Positions 49,004 to 57,009 of a stretch of 64,000 bases of DNA are shown here, piece by piece. Below the pieces are notes generated by a model. It did not search any database. It was not told the DNA's origin and worked only from the letters and a program-made list of their open reading frames with translations. The position numbers and the translations under genes are program-made. The first letter of the stretch is position 1. The number at the start of each line of letters is the position of its first letter. Source of the stretch: Candidatus Desulfosporosinus nitrosoreducens (GTDB lineage Bacteria > Bacillota > Desulfitobacteriia > Desulfitobacteriales > Desulfitobacteriaceae); assembly GCF_030954495.1 (NCBI RefSeq), contig NZ_JAVHUW010000048.1, forward strand, positions 120,490 through 184,489, written 5' to 3'.

Positions 49004-49525
49004 CTATACCCCGAGCGGCGCTAAAATTTTCACAAGCATTAATAGGCCGGAGAGCGTAAGGCCGCTGCCGAAAACGAATTTTGCATCAGGAGGTTGCTGC
49101 CCGGATTTAAAATATTGGATCATCTGTGTTGTGGACTTACCAAACCACTTTTCCACAAAGGGCTTTTTAGGAGGATTCTTGATTTGCTCATCTCGTTCGA
49201 TCAGGTAAAGATCCCTAGCATTAGGTTTTCTATGCATTTTTTTAGCAATAGCAACATTCTCCCTGGCCTTTTCAACTCGGGCATTCCAAATAGCTTTTTG
49301 TTTGGCATTGTAGATGATAATTTTTCCTATTCCATTAACAAAACCCATGGATTTAAGCTCTTGATCCGAAAAACTTTCATATTTTAATTCACCGGCTGTT
49401 AATTCGGGATTGAGTTCAGCCGCCTGAGTGGGTACTGATCGAATCAATGCAATCCCGACAAAGATAAGAGAAAGGGCCATGCCTAAGGATCGTTTAATAA
49501 TCTTCTTTCGGAGTACAAGAAACAA
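49004..49525 (-). CDS. Exported protein with C-terminal membrane helix
   Basis: 173 aa, TTG start with AAGGAGGG upstream. A signal-like N-terminus (LGMALSLIFVGIALIRSVPT) ends at AQA-type sites, then a basic helical middle and a C-terminal hydrophobic helix (GLTLSGLLMLVKILAPLGV). It is the last gene of the FtsK operon. It may form part of an envelope channel with its neighbours; this is inference from context. Confidence 0.6.
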   Translation of the reverse strand: MFLVLRKKIIKRSLGMALSLIFVGIALIRSVPTQAAELNPELTAGELKYESFSDQELKSMGFVNGIGKIIIYNAKQKAIWNARVEKARENVAIAKKMHRKPNARDLYLIERDEQIKNPPKKPFVEKWFGKSTTQMIQYFKSGQQPPDAKFVFGSGLTLSGLLMLVKILAPLGV

Positions 49526-49537
49526 TGCAATCCCTCC

Positions 49538-49750
49538 TTAGCGTAAATTAAATACCGTTGTAATCTCCATCACGATATTAGATAAAATACCAACAGTTAT
49601 TCCCAGTCCTGCCACCGTCAAAACCATGACTATTGTTTTAGCCATGTCTGGACCGTGTTGACCGGTCTTCTCAACAATATTGGCTGCTATTCCACCTATA
49701 AGGAAGAGCCCAACAATAGCGAGAAATACCGGGACTATAGCAGTATTCAT
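49538..49750 (-). CDS. Two-helix membrane protein, VirB2/TrbC-like in size
   Basis: 70 aa, AAGGAGG upstream. Two hydrophobic helices (VPVFLAIVGLFLIGGIAANI and TIVMVLTVAGLGITVGILSNIV) flank a short polar loop. Size and layout match small pilin-like or channel subunits found with FtsK/TcpA-type mobilisation modules, but there is no family match. Start overlaps the previous gene by 4 nt. Confidence 0.6.
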   Translation of the reverse strand: MNTAIVPVFLAIVGLFLIGGIAANIVEKTGQHGPDMAKTIVMVLTVAGLGITVGILSNIVMEITTVFNLR

Positions 49751-50403
49751 ACGTTTACCTCCTTCAGAATTTCATCGTAAAGATAAATTTCATTTTTCTC
49801 CAGGCCATAACCGATACCATAGGGATTATCTTGTTTGATGCTATTCTTTATCTTTACGCCTCGTTTTGCACTATCGGTAATAATAAGGATCCGGGGAAAC
49901 TTGGAGGGATTTTCTAATTTCTTTAGAAGATCAGAACCTAGCATACCTTCTTTGCTATAGAGTTCAGAATACTGCATAGGCTTTTTGAATCCGTTGTGGC
50001 TTATTGAGCGATCAAATTCTATAAAATACCATAAACCTTCCTTGAGCTTACATAAGGCATCGCACTGAAGTATACCGAAATCGACTTCAGTTTCCCAATG
50101 CTCAACTTCATAATGCTTTGACAGCCACACATAAATCCAGGTCACGGCTACGATATGCTGTAGGGCAGATAAAGAGGGTTCTTTCTTGAGATAGTAAACA
50201 TTAGGCATATCAAAGAAGGGGCGCTTTATAAAGTTAATTAATTTGTGATCTGCGAGGTACTTAAGTCTTTGCTGACATTTGCGAAGTCCGGCTTTGCCAG
50301 GGAAGAGAAGAATCGCTATTTGTTGAGTAGTCATAGCTTTGCAGGCCGAAACTACTTGAATAACTTGCTTATCCCGGTGGGAGGAGAACTGGCGATTGTT
50401 CAT
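49747..50403 (-). CDS. Replication-relaxation family protein
   Basis: 218 aa. The N-terminal wHTH (ACKAMTTQQIAILLFPGKAG, CQQRLKYLADHKLINFIKRP) and the later HWETEVDFGILQCDALCKLK, WYFIEFDRS segments match the replication-relaxation family, known from Firmicute plasmids and integrative elements and proposed to help DNA relaxation or transfer. It overlaps the FtsK-like gene by 35 nt, so the two are coupled. Confidence 0.82.
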   Translation of the reverse strand: MNNRQFSSHRDKQVIQVVSACKAMTTQQIAILLFPGKAGLRKCQQRLKYLADHKLINFIKRPFFDMPNVYYLKKEPSLSALQHIVAVTWIYVWLSKHYEVEHWETEVDFGILQCDALCKLKEGLWYFIEFDRSISHNGFKKPMQYSELYSKEGMLGSDLLKKLENPSKFPRILIITDSAKRGVKIKNSIKQDNPYGIGYGLEKNEIYLYDEILKEVNV

Positions 50404-51502
50404 CCTGTTTCACTTCTCTTTTTGGGATGTTTTTTTCTTGCAAAATTTTAATAGCCTCCTCAGTATCCAAAAACATGGATTGTAGCATTTCTTCAGTTTT
50501 CCATTTCCAAATACAACGGCCGGCAATTGCGGGAAGTTCTGCAGCCCTTGAATTACCTTTGCCTAAAGCAATTTGACTATCCGTGGAATCACCATTGACG
50601 TAGTAACATAATCGACCTGCAAGGTTTGACCGGATATCAGTAAATCCTTTAGAAGTATTAGCCGAGGGCTTTTGTGTTGCTATGATCAGGCCAATACCTC
50701 CAGCTCTTGCCTTGCGAACCAATTTGTCAATTGCCTCCCAGGAATTATTGCTTTCGATGTCTGCTGCTTCATCAATGATTACAACTTTATATTTCATGTC
50801 TTTAACCTGTTGAATTTTTTGAGCTTTAGCATCGCGCAATTTCTCGGCTCTTATCTCCATTTCCTTAACTGTCTTTTTGAGCATAGTTTCAGTTTCATTT
50901 TCAGTTATAGCTACCTCAAGATAATCAGAGAGGATTGGGAAGTCTATTGCCTTTTTGTCAATTACAGAAACTTCGCATCCAGCAATTAGAAGAGAAGTAA
51001 CCATGCCCAAAAGTCCGGATGTTTTTCCGTATCCGGTTACTCCACTAATAAGCATGTGATGGACGGATGCCATATCAGTTACTGCTAACTTACCCGTTGG
51101 AGAATAACCGATAGGAAGGGGAGCAAGCATTGTTTTTAAATATGGCCTTGGATCGAAATGGAACGGAATTATCTCTTTAAGTTTTTTTCTGTAAACCGAC
51201 ATGATGATAATTGGACCATTATTTTTAAATTCAACGATGGAGTTAGTAAATGTCTGAAATGATTTTCTGCGCTTTTCAAAATCATCCAAAGTAATATCGG
51301 GTGGGAGGTTAAAGATTAAGTGCCATCCATTTTCCGACTCGGTTTTTTTAATTAAGTTAGGGCGAATACCATCCTTATTCTCAAGCCGAGAGGCAGAGAT
51401 AACCTCTTCGACTTTGTAAAATAGTTCTGATTCATCTTTACGATATTGCTTAATGAGTTGATCTAAGGACCACTCTAAGAGGCTTTGCTTTCGGTTAGAC
51501 AT
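50369..51502 (-). CDS. FtsK/SpoIIIE-type DNA translocase
   Basis: 377 aa, GGGGATGATG upstream. Walker A GVTGYGKT is near residue 154 and Walker B VVIIDEAAD near 240, followed by IIATQKPS, all typical of the HerA/FtsK motor. The N-terminal region lacks transmembrane helices, unlike TcpA. Such short FtsK proteins pump DNA in plasmids and integrative elements. In a prophage this is unusual and suggests a mobilisation or packaging-related module. Confidence 0.88.
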   Translation of the reverse strand: MSNRKQSLLEWSLDQLIKQYRKDESELFYKVEEVISASRLENKDGIRPNLIKKTESENGWHLIFNLPPDITLDDFEKRRKSFQTFTNSIVEFKNNGPIIIMSVYRKKLKEIIPFHFDPRPYLKTMLAPLPIGYSPTGKLAVTDMASVHHMLISGVTGYGKTSGLLGMVTSLLIAGCEVSVIDKKAIDFPILSDYLEVAITENETETMLKKTVKEMEIRAEKLRDAKAQKIQQVKDMKYKVVIIDEAADIESNNSWEAIDKLVRKARAGGIGLIIATQKPSANTSKGFTDIRSNLAGRLCYYVNGDSTDSQIALGKGNSRAAELPAIAGRCIWKWKTEEMLQSMFLDTEEAIKILQEKNIPKREVKQDEQSPVLLPPG

Positions 51503-51507
51503 TTACA

Positions 51508-51699
51508 TCATCCCCTTTCTATCGCAGTTTCAATGTCGTCGATAGTTTCTAATACGCCGCGCTCCTTGAGAGCTAATCTAACACCTCTGCGCACCAAATA
51601 AGATCTCTCGCCTTGTTCAAGCTTTAATCTCATGAGGGCATTCTCAATATCCCTATCCTGCCACTTCCTAAGCTTTGCCCGGAGTACAATTTGACCCAT
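51508..51699 (-). CDS. Small RHH-like regulator of the FtsK operon
   Basis: 63 aa from ATG 51699, preceded by AAGGAGGTG; longer frames upstream are unlikely. It is basic and helical (IENALMRLKLEQGERSYLVR, RGVRLALKERGVLETIDD), with spacing like a ribbon-helix-helix DNA-binding protein. It is the first gene of the operon and may autoregulate it. Plasmid-like gene order supports this. Confidence 0.6.
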   Translation of the reverse strand: MGQIVLRAKLRKWQDRDIENALMRLKLEQGERSYLVRRGVRLALKERGVLETIDDIETAIERG

Positions 51700-51812
51700 T
51701 TTGCCACCTCCTTGCTTACTTTTTGCTACCGAGTGGTAAAGACTATGAGAAAAGAGCGTAAAAATTGTTTGTCCAGTAGTAAAATAAATCATGGCAAATG
51801 TTACCTACATAT

Positions 51813-51840
51813 GAAAAACCCCGAAGATTTCTTCGGGGCC
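51813..51840 (-). terminator. Terminator of the XRE gene
   Basis: CCCCGAAGA and CTTCGGGG stem; T run on the minus strand. Confidence 0.85.
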
Positions 51841-52043
51841 TTACTCTCCAATATAGAATATAGTTTCTACTGGTCTTTTAAGCTTATCTGCTATCTTTAG
51901 CGAAACCTCTAATGACGGTTGCGTTTGCTGTTTTTCATATCGGTTGTATTGCTGCTGTGTTATCCCTAATAGATCTGCCATTTCAGTTTGTTTGTCAATT
52001 AACAATTCATGTCGTATTTCTCTAAGACGATTCTTTACCCCAT
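51841..52043 (-). pseudogene. XRE HTH regulator with the start codon out of frame (G-tract)
   Basis: The minus-strand frame encodes a clean HTH: KNRLREIRHELLIDKQTEMA, DLLGITQQQYNRYEKQQTQP and KIADKLKRPVETIFYIGE. The only well-placed start (AGGTGAT then ATG at 52043) reads ATGGGGTAA; one more G would give ATG GGG GTA AAG and restore the protein. There is no other start before helix 1. So it is a one-base loss in a G tract, a sequencing error, or a phase-variable start. An AT-rich palindrome (GCTTATAT/ATATAAATAAGC) lies upstream as likely operator. Confidence 0.65.
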
Positions 52044-52116
52044 ATAATCACCTGCTTATTTATATAGATATAAGCAATATTCCACATTGTGGAGGAGAAT
52101 TCCTTTATTTAAGTGC

Positions 52117-52190
52117 AGCCTGGTGCAATTTGCATACAAAATAAGTAGTGCCAATTCGGTGCCCAAATGTACAAAAAGGTGCCATTAATG
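52117..52190. promoter_or_regulatory. Candidate integrase arm sites left of att copy 1
   Basis: GTGCC at 52149, GGTGCCCAAATGTAC at 52158 and GGTGCC at 52178 repeat on one strand about 90 to 125 bp before the tRNA repeat, like arm-type sites of tyrosine integrases. GCCCAAATGTAC recurs to the right of att copy 2. Confidence 0.5.
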
Positions 52191-52272
52191 ACCCAACACT
52201 ACAAATTTTAAAAATCATGAATGGCGCATGAATAGCGGATTTAGCAAACTGCGCCCTTCTCTACAGTCGTAC

Positions 52273-52371
52273 TAAACCTCACTCGTAATGAGCAGGTCGT
52301 CGGTTCGATTCCGACCATCGGCTCCACTGGAACACCACTCCCGCAAGAGATTGCGGGATTTTGTGTTTTAT
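52273..52371 (+). repeat. att copy 1: tRNA-Thr(CGT) 3' fragment, 99-bp direct repeat
   Basis: Contains the anticodon loop CTCGTAA, T-arm GTCGGTTCGATTCCGAC, the acceptor strand and CCA (ends 52326), plus the tRNA's terminator (CCCGCAA/TTGCGGG, 52340-52370). The 5' half of the tRNA is absent. Identical to 56488-56586 except one base. Marks the right end of the first prophage. Confidence 0.88.
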
Positions 52372-52390
52372 AATTATTTGACTTTCACCT

Positions 52391-52620
52391 CTAACGTTGC
52401 AACCCAATTTTAACCTTGTTTGGCAAGAAGTCTCCCGCATCTAACGTTAGCGTGTATGTCACTAACATCTTTCGGGTGTTTTTCATTTTCCTTAAGTGAC
52501 CATCTATTTTCGAGGCTGCTTTTTCTTTTAGTTTTCTTCGAAGCCGAGTATAGATTTTAGTTGTTCTTATGTCTGTGTGACCCAGTAGCCCTTGAATAAA
52601 CTTGAAAAGGAATTTGCAGG
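52391..52620 (-). pseudogene. C-terminal fragment of a tyrosine recombinase
   Basis: The minus strand encodes FIQGLLGHTDIRTTKIYTRL followed by RRKLKEKAASKIDGHL, the end of a phage tyrosine integrase with the catalytic His (LLGH) and Tyr (KIYT). Only this end remains; the Arg box and N-terminal domains are missing. The fragment lies next to the att repeat, as expected for an integrase of a lost element. Confidence 0.75.
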
Positions 52621-52868
52621 CGGAAATCTTGAACTGGGAATTTTGGACATGGTTAAAGGGAGAGGCATAATGGTCTACATCGGAGTTTAGATGAATTGGC
52701 GCAAGCATTAGGATCAAAAAGCGCATTAGATCTAATACCACGAGAAACGCTGAAAGTTTTAGACATAACGGGATTACGTCGGTATAATAACCCGAGCTCC
52801 GGGCAAAATGACATGGTCAAATCAATCGTCCTGCTTGGACTCCTATCGAAGGGTGGGGGTTCTTTTTG
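52600..52868 (+). pseudogene. Frameshifted remnant of an unknown gene
   Basis: One frame reads EFAGGNLELGILDMVKGRG then stops; after a one-base shift the text continues as LDELAQALGSKSALDLIPRE and LKVLDITGLRRYN to a stop at 52868. The two pieces look like one protein broken by a frameshift. I do not recognise the family. No start codon or ribosome site is apparent. Confidence 0.4.
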
Positions 52869-52904
52869 ATGCATATGTTTTAAATCTTATATAAAAATCA
52901 TTTG

Positions 52905-53015
52905 CAACTATTCAATCCGTACTTAAGCTGAAATTGCTTCATTTGTCCGTGAATCTCGCTCTGACACTCATAAATCCTTATACGATTACCCGCAAATTTC
53001 TCTCCTGGCAGTAAA
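52905..53015 (-). pseudogene. Fragment of a second copy of the 47314-47562 gene
   Basis: The minus strand encodes RIYECQSEIHGQMKQFQLKY then GLNSCK and a stop, matching the last third of the protein at 47.3 kb (YDCQSEIHGQMRQFQLKYELSTCRW). The 5' two thirds are absent. A remnant of a duplicated or older phage end. The rest of 52869-53268 holds only a terminator. Confidence 0.7.
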
Positions 53016-53169
53016 TTGAGGTTATTTCCCATTTTTAGGTTTAATACATTCTTCATAAAAAGTACATGATTAGCTCATAAATAAAGTATATGCTAATTCT
53101 AGTGGTCTTCACCTACAGCATTTTACATAGACCCTATTTATTTTCACCATCCCTCTTCTTCCTCTATTT

Positions 53170-53200
53170 CCCCTCAAAATGAGGGGGCTTTTTTGTTTTT
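53170..53200 (+). terminator. Terminator
   Basis: CCCCTC AAAAT GAGGGGG followed by CTTTTTTG. Confidence 0.85.
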
Positions 53201-53268
53201 CAAAGTACATCTGATAAAATAAAAGGATTCCATGACGATTTTAAATAAGCAAGAAAAGGGTTAATAGA

Positions 53269-54411
53269 ATGACGGGGATACCTTCTGAAAATAATAAATT
53301 GAAGAAATTTATTAAAACTTATATAAATTTTAATAATTATAAACTACCTTTTGTCGTTTTGCTATTGATAATTATTTGTATAATTGGTTTTTACTTTAAA
53401 TTTATTAATGAAAATTCTTATACTAAGACAATTGCCAAAATCACCTCAATAACTACCGAACATCCCAGTAATGAACAAATTACAAAACAACAAATTAGCG
53501 CAATCATTATGAACGGAACTCATAAAGGAGAAATAATTCAACTACAGAATTCAACAACATATTCTCATGCTACCGACTTGGATTTAAAATTGAATGATGA
53601 AGTTTTTGTCACACTTCAAGTAAATCAAGATAAAAAAATTACATCTGCCGTAATCTTAGATATTAAACGGGATACATATCTTGTTTATGTTTCTATTTTA
53701 TTTGTTTTGTTAATTTCTTTAATAGGAGGCGTTAAGGGATTAAGGTCTTTGACCAGCGTAATTATCAATGTGGTTATTATTTCTGTCGTCATCAGATTAT
53801 TTTTACTTGGGTATAACATTATAGTTATTTCTTCTTTGGCATGTGTCATATTTATTATCGGGTCTTTATTATTGGCAACCGGAATAAAAAAGAAGACTTT
53901 TGCCGCAATCCTAAGTACTATAGCCGGTACTCTTATTTCCATGTTAATAACTTATACTGTAATAACGCTCTTGCATGCAAACGGAATTCATTACGAAGAA
54001 ATGGAGTTTTTTAATTTTCCACCTGAACAAATATTTATGGCTGAGATATTAATCGGTACTTTAGGCGCAATTATGGATATTGCCATTTCTATTTCCTCGT
54101 CTTTACAGGAAATATTTCATAAAAATCCTTTGATAGAGAAGAATACCCTTCTAAAATCAGGTTTAGAAATTGGGCAAGATATTATGGGTACGATGTCTAA
54201 TACATTAATTTTTGCTTATTTTAGTGGAAGTATCCCTATTATTTTGCTCGGATTAATCAATGATATTTCAATTCTTGATATAATGAATATCAATATCTCT
54301 CTTGAAATCGTACGGGCTCTTACCGGATGCATAGGAATTGTTATCAGTATTCCTGTGAGCATCTATGTTTCTGTATTTCTGTTGAAAAGAAATAAAGTTG
54401 GAGAATCTTGA
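53269..54411 (+). CDS. YibE/F-family membrane protein (first of pair)
   Basis: 380 aa. One N-terminal helix (FVVLLLIIICIIGFYFKF) precedes an extracytoplasmic domain of about 100 residues, then at least six membrane helices. The YibE/F signature is present: EILIGTLGAIMDIAISISSS and GLEIGQDIMGTMSNTLIFAY. The function of YibE/F proteins is not established; transport is suspected. It forms an operon with the next gene, 3 nt apart. Base composition is more AT-rich than the phage genes. Weak ribosome site. Confidence 0.9.
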   Translation: MTGIPSENNKLKKFIKTYINFNNYKLPFVVLLLIIICIIGFYFKFINENSYTKTIAKITSITTEHPSNEQITKQQISAIIMNGTHKGEIIQLQNSTTYSHATDLDLKLNDEVFVTLQVNQDKKITSAVILDIKRDTYLVYVSILFVLLISLIGGVKGLRSLTSVIINVVIISVVIRLFLLGYNIIVISSLACVIFIIGSLLLATGIKKKTFAAILSTIAGTLISMLITYTVITLLHANGIHYEEMEFFNFPPEQIFMAEILIGTLGAIMDIAISISSSLQEIFHKNPLIEKNTLLKSGLEIGQDIMGTMSNTLIFAYFSGSIPIILLGLINDISILDIMNINISLEIVRALTGCIGIVISIPVSIYVSVFLLKRNKVGES

Positions 54412-54414
54412 ATT

Positions 54415-55203
54415 ATGAATGTCTCAGCTATTCTATTATTGATTCTATTGTTCCTTATGGTCATTGTTGGGGGAGAAAAAGGGGCTAATTCCTTCTTAAG
54501 TTTGTGTTTAAACTTCATAACCCTTTTAATTATGCTGATTTTAATAACGAATCAGCTTGACCCAATCAAAGTGACCATTATAGGGTGCATTGTTATCAGC
54601 TCCATTACTTTATTTTTCATTAATGGTATCAATAGGAAAACTATATCATCGCTATTATCTGTAATATTAGTTGTAATTTTGACAATGCTATTAACTTACA
54701 AAATGGGAACAGATGCAAATATACAGGGATTTAACCTTGAACAATTGGAGTATATTCCAATACAATCATCTGGTATTCACTTGGATTTTTCTAAAGTAGT
54801 TTTTTGTGAGATTTTGTTGGGATTGTTGGGCGCTATCATTGATGTCTCCATCTCGATCTCTTCTTCTATGAATGAAATATATAAAAACAACTTATATATC
54901 ACTAAGAGTAGTTTATTCAAGTCAGGATTTAACATTGGTCAAGATATTTTGGGAACAATGACAAACACCTTGCTTTTCGCTTATATCGGAGGATTTATAA
55001 CGTTAATTATCAGGTTTGTTAAGGTTAACTACTCTATCTCAGACATGTTAAATGCAAAAGTATTTTGTTCAGAAGTCTTTCAGATTATTTGCAGTGGTAT
55101 AGGTGTTATTCTGATAATTCCTATTACCGCATTTATTTCTTCAACTTTCATATTTTTAAATTCTCAATCCAAACAGGCGAAAAAATCTGATCTTATCGAT
55201 TAA
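54415..55203 (+). CDS. YibE/F-family membrane protein (second of pair)
   Basis: 262 aa, seven or more hydrophobic helices, with EILLGLLGAIIDVSISISSS and GFNIGQDILGTMTNTLLFAY repeating the signature of its neighbour. It lacks the long extracytoplasmic domain. In Firmicutes these two genes usually occur together, so this is a normal pair. It is probably cargo of the element between the att copies or original chromosome. Confidence 0.9.
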   Translation: MNVSAILLLILLFLMVIVGGEKGANSFLSLCLNFITLLIMLILITNQLDPIKVTIIGCIVISSITLFFINGINRKTISSLLSVILVVILTMLLTYKMGTDANIQGFNLEQLEYIPIQSSGIHLDFSKVVFCEILLGLLGAIIDVSISISSSMNEIYKNNLYITKSSLFKSGFNIGQDILGTMTNTLLFAYIGGFITLIIRFVKVNYSISDMLNAKVFCSEVFQIICSGIGVILIIPITAFISSTFIFLNSQSKQAKKSDLID

Positions 55204-55386
55204 TTATTGAAATATAACCCTTGCAGTTAATTATCAACATGCGACAGTGTCGATTGCGGTTTTAGAAAATCTGAGGTTGGCTGGCTAATTAACTTTAGCA
55301 ATACGGAACTGGGAAGTAGACGAGTATATACCGTAAAATAAGGGCGTGAATAGGCATTAAAAGCGCCGGTGTCGGCCGATGATTTA

Positions 55387-55425
55387 AAAGAGGTCTCAGC
55401 AAAAGTGCTGGGGCCTCTTTTTTTA
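55387..55425 (+). terminator. Terminator
   Basis: AAAGAGG and CCTCTTT outer stem with CAGCA/TGCTG inside, followed by seven T. Confidence 0.85.
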
Positions 55426-55712
55426 GTTAAAATTAGTTACTTCTCAGACCAGTTTCAGATTATTGTTGCATAATAATATTATTCTAAAGCGATTAAGCGA
55501 AGGAAGGAGCGCAAGCATGAAGCATTTTATTTTGTATCTCGTAATCACTTACTATTAAATATGTATGCATTTTAAAGAAGAAGGGTGTTTAGCTACGGAA
55601 TAGAAAAGCAAACCCCGCCTTAGCGGTTAACATATACTTTCTCTCATTCTTCTTCCTTTCCTTTAAACAATCCCTCTTAGCGAAGGCCTTTGTTATTTGC
55701 AAGTATGACTTC

Positions 55713-55744
55713 TTCTCTCGCTTAGGCAAGAGAGGGGGTTTTTA
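55713..55744 (+). terminator. Terminator related to 44535-44567
   Basis: CTCTC GCTTAGGCAA GAGAG then GGGGTTTTTATGC; the loop GCTTAGGCA and the downstream bases are shared with the terminator at 44.5 kb. Confidence 0.7.
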
Positions 55745-55748
55745 TGCT

Positions 55749-55787
55749 TGTGAGACAAGTTTCCCCTTACTTTGCAGGAGAGTTGTG
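55749..55787 (+). repeat. Upstream repeat motif, copy B
   Basis: ACAAGTTTCCCCTTACTTTG then CAGGAGAGTTGTGA, 62 nt before the Usp start. Related to copies at 42.9 and 61.3 kb. Confidence 0.5.
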
Positions 55788-55848
55788 AGATGATTAAAGC
55801 AGAAGTGAAAACGTAACTTAGGAAAAAGTCATAAGAGGAGGGGTTATA

Positions 55849-56268
55849 ATGAAAAAGATATTAGTTCCAACTGATGCTTCAGAGTCTTCTCGGCGGGCAT
55901 TGAAAACAGCTTTGGAATTTGCGCGAAAATTTGACGCTGAAGTAGAGCTTATGTTCGTTATGCACCAGCCTATCACATATGACTCTAGTCTTAATATGTA
56001 TATAATTTCACCAGAACAAATTGAACAAGAAGGAAAGTTTGTTTTAGATGCCACACTTACAAAAGTCGACACAAGTGGAGTTCCTTTAAAAAAGAAGATA
56101 ATGGAGGGCAATGCAGTTAAAGTTATTTTAAAAGAAATTCAAGACGAGGATATCGACTTGGTTATTATGGGGAGATGTGGTTATGGAGCAATAGTTGATT
56201 GCTTATTAGGTAGTGTTAGTCAACGTGTCCTCTACGGAGCAAAATGTTCTGTTTTAATTACAAAATAA
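55849..56268 (+). CDS. Universal stress protein (UspA family)
   Basis: 139 aa, GAGGAGGGG upstream. The N-terminus KKILVPTDASESSRRAL and the nucleotide-binding motif GRCGYGAIVDCLLGSVSQRV (G-x2-G-x9-G-S) identify an ATP-binding-type Usp. Usp proteins help survive starvation, oxidative or membrane stress. It lies between the att copies, in the same unit as the repeated upstream motif. Full length, no decay. Confidence 0.93.
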   Translation: MKKILVPTDASESSRRALKTALEFARKFDAEVELMFVMHQPITYDSSLNMYIISPEQIEQEGKFVLDATLTKVDTSGVPLKKKIMEGNAVKVILKEIQDEDIDLVIMGRCGYGAIVDCLLGSVSQRVLYGAKCSVLITK

Positions 56269-56360
56269 ATAGTCATTACTCGTTTTATCTCACACTAAAT
56301 ACGTGCAACGATGTTATAGAAAATGTAACACGTTCACCAGCTTGACATAAGAGCAAAATT

Positions 56361-56378
56361 CGTCGCCAAATCGTCGCC
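56361..56378. promoter_or_regulatory. Candidate integrase arm sites left of att copy 2
   Basis: CGTCGCCAAATCGTCGCCCA: two CGTCGCC units spaced 11 bp (start to start). Confidence 0.5.
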
Positions 56379-56487
56379 CAAACTTCCTAAATGCCGCCTA
56401 AAACTACCTAATCGAACAAAATCCAAAACTCTGAGGCTTAGCCTGCGCCAAAGGTTTTCCAAACTATACTATACTTCACAAACACAA

Positions 56488-56586
56488 TAAACCTCACTCG
56501 TAATGAGCAGGTCGTCGGTTCGATTCCGACCATCGGCTCCACTGGAACACTACTCCCGCAAGAGATTGCGGGATTTTGTGTTTTAT
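56488..56586 (+). repeat. att copy 2: tRNA-Thr(CGT) 3' fragment, 99-bp direct repeat
   Basis: Second copy of the tRNA 3' fragment and its terminator; one base differs from 52273-52371 (CACTAC versus CACCAC). tRNA 3' end at 56541. Arm-like CGTCGCC pairs lie on both sides, so this is a junction between two elements using the same or a related integrase. Confidence 0.88.
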
Positions 56587-56610
56587 GGAAAATGATCCTT
56601 TAGAGTAAAT

Positions 56611-56628
56611 CGTCGCCAAAACGTCGCC
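56611..56628. promoter_or_regulatory. Candidate integrase arm sites right of att copy 2
   Basis: CGTCGCCAAAACGTCGCCCA: the same 11-bp-spaced pair as on the left, followed by AATGTAC as in the arm region of att copy 1. Confidence 0.5.
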
Positions 56629-56654
56629 CAAATGTACTTAACTATACCTTATAA

Positions 56655-56699
56655 GAAAAAATACATCCCCAAAAGTAAAAGTTAGGGATGTATTTTTTA
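56655..56699. terminator. Bidirectional terminator
   Basis: AAAAAATACATCCC and GGGATGTATTTTTT. Confidence 0.85.
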
Positions 56700-56721
56700 T
56701 GCATATCGCTGTATACGATCT

Positions 56722-56913
56722 TCAGGCCAAGTTTCGCTTAGGAAAAGCAATGATTTTGGCGCCTTGAGTCTGAGTAATTTCTGATGGAGGTTCCGGGGTG
56801 GCAGGATCGGCGTGGCCAGCTTTACGCGTAATCTCATTCGAGGTCTTTAATTGTTTGCCTTGCTTTGACAACTTCATATTGAACGCGGTTAGCACTGTCT
56901 TTGCCCTTAACAT
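56722..56913 (-). CDS. Small hypothetical protein, doubtful
   Basis: 63 codons on the minus strand with AGAAGAGAAA before the ATG and a terminator just downstream of its stop. It is basic and Lys/Thr/Pro-rich (KAGHADPATPEPPSEITQ) with no recognisable domain. The terminator position supports a transcript here, but the sequence could also be the end of a broken gene. Confidence 0.35.
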   Translation of the reverse strand: MLRAKTVLTAFNMKLSKQGKQLKTSNEITRKAGHADPATPEPPSEITQTQGAKIIAFPKRNLA

Positions 56914-57009
56914 TTTCTCTTCTAAGCTTTTCCTCAGCTTGAGTAGTCCTAAATAAGTTTGCTGCTACCACCTTAGATAATGCACAATCCCTTCAGTATA
57001 AGGCTATTT

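Larger units (their letters stand above)
55204..55848. other. Intergenic stretch, no supported gene
   Basis: Contains two terminators and a motif repeat (listed separately) and a 13-codon frame with a good ribosome site (AAGGAAGGAG, ATG at 55517). I see no tRNA or longer coding frame. Confidence 0.5.

Noticed and set aside
52273..52326. Complete tRNA-Thr gene at the att repeat
   Set aside because: Only the anticodon arm to CCA is present; the D-arm and 5' acceptor strand are missing at both copies.
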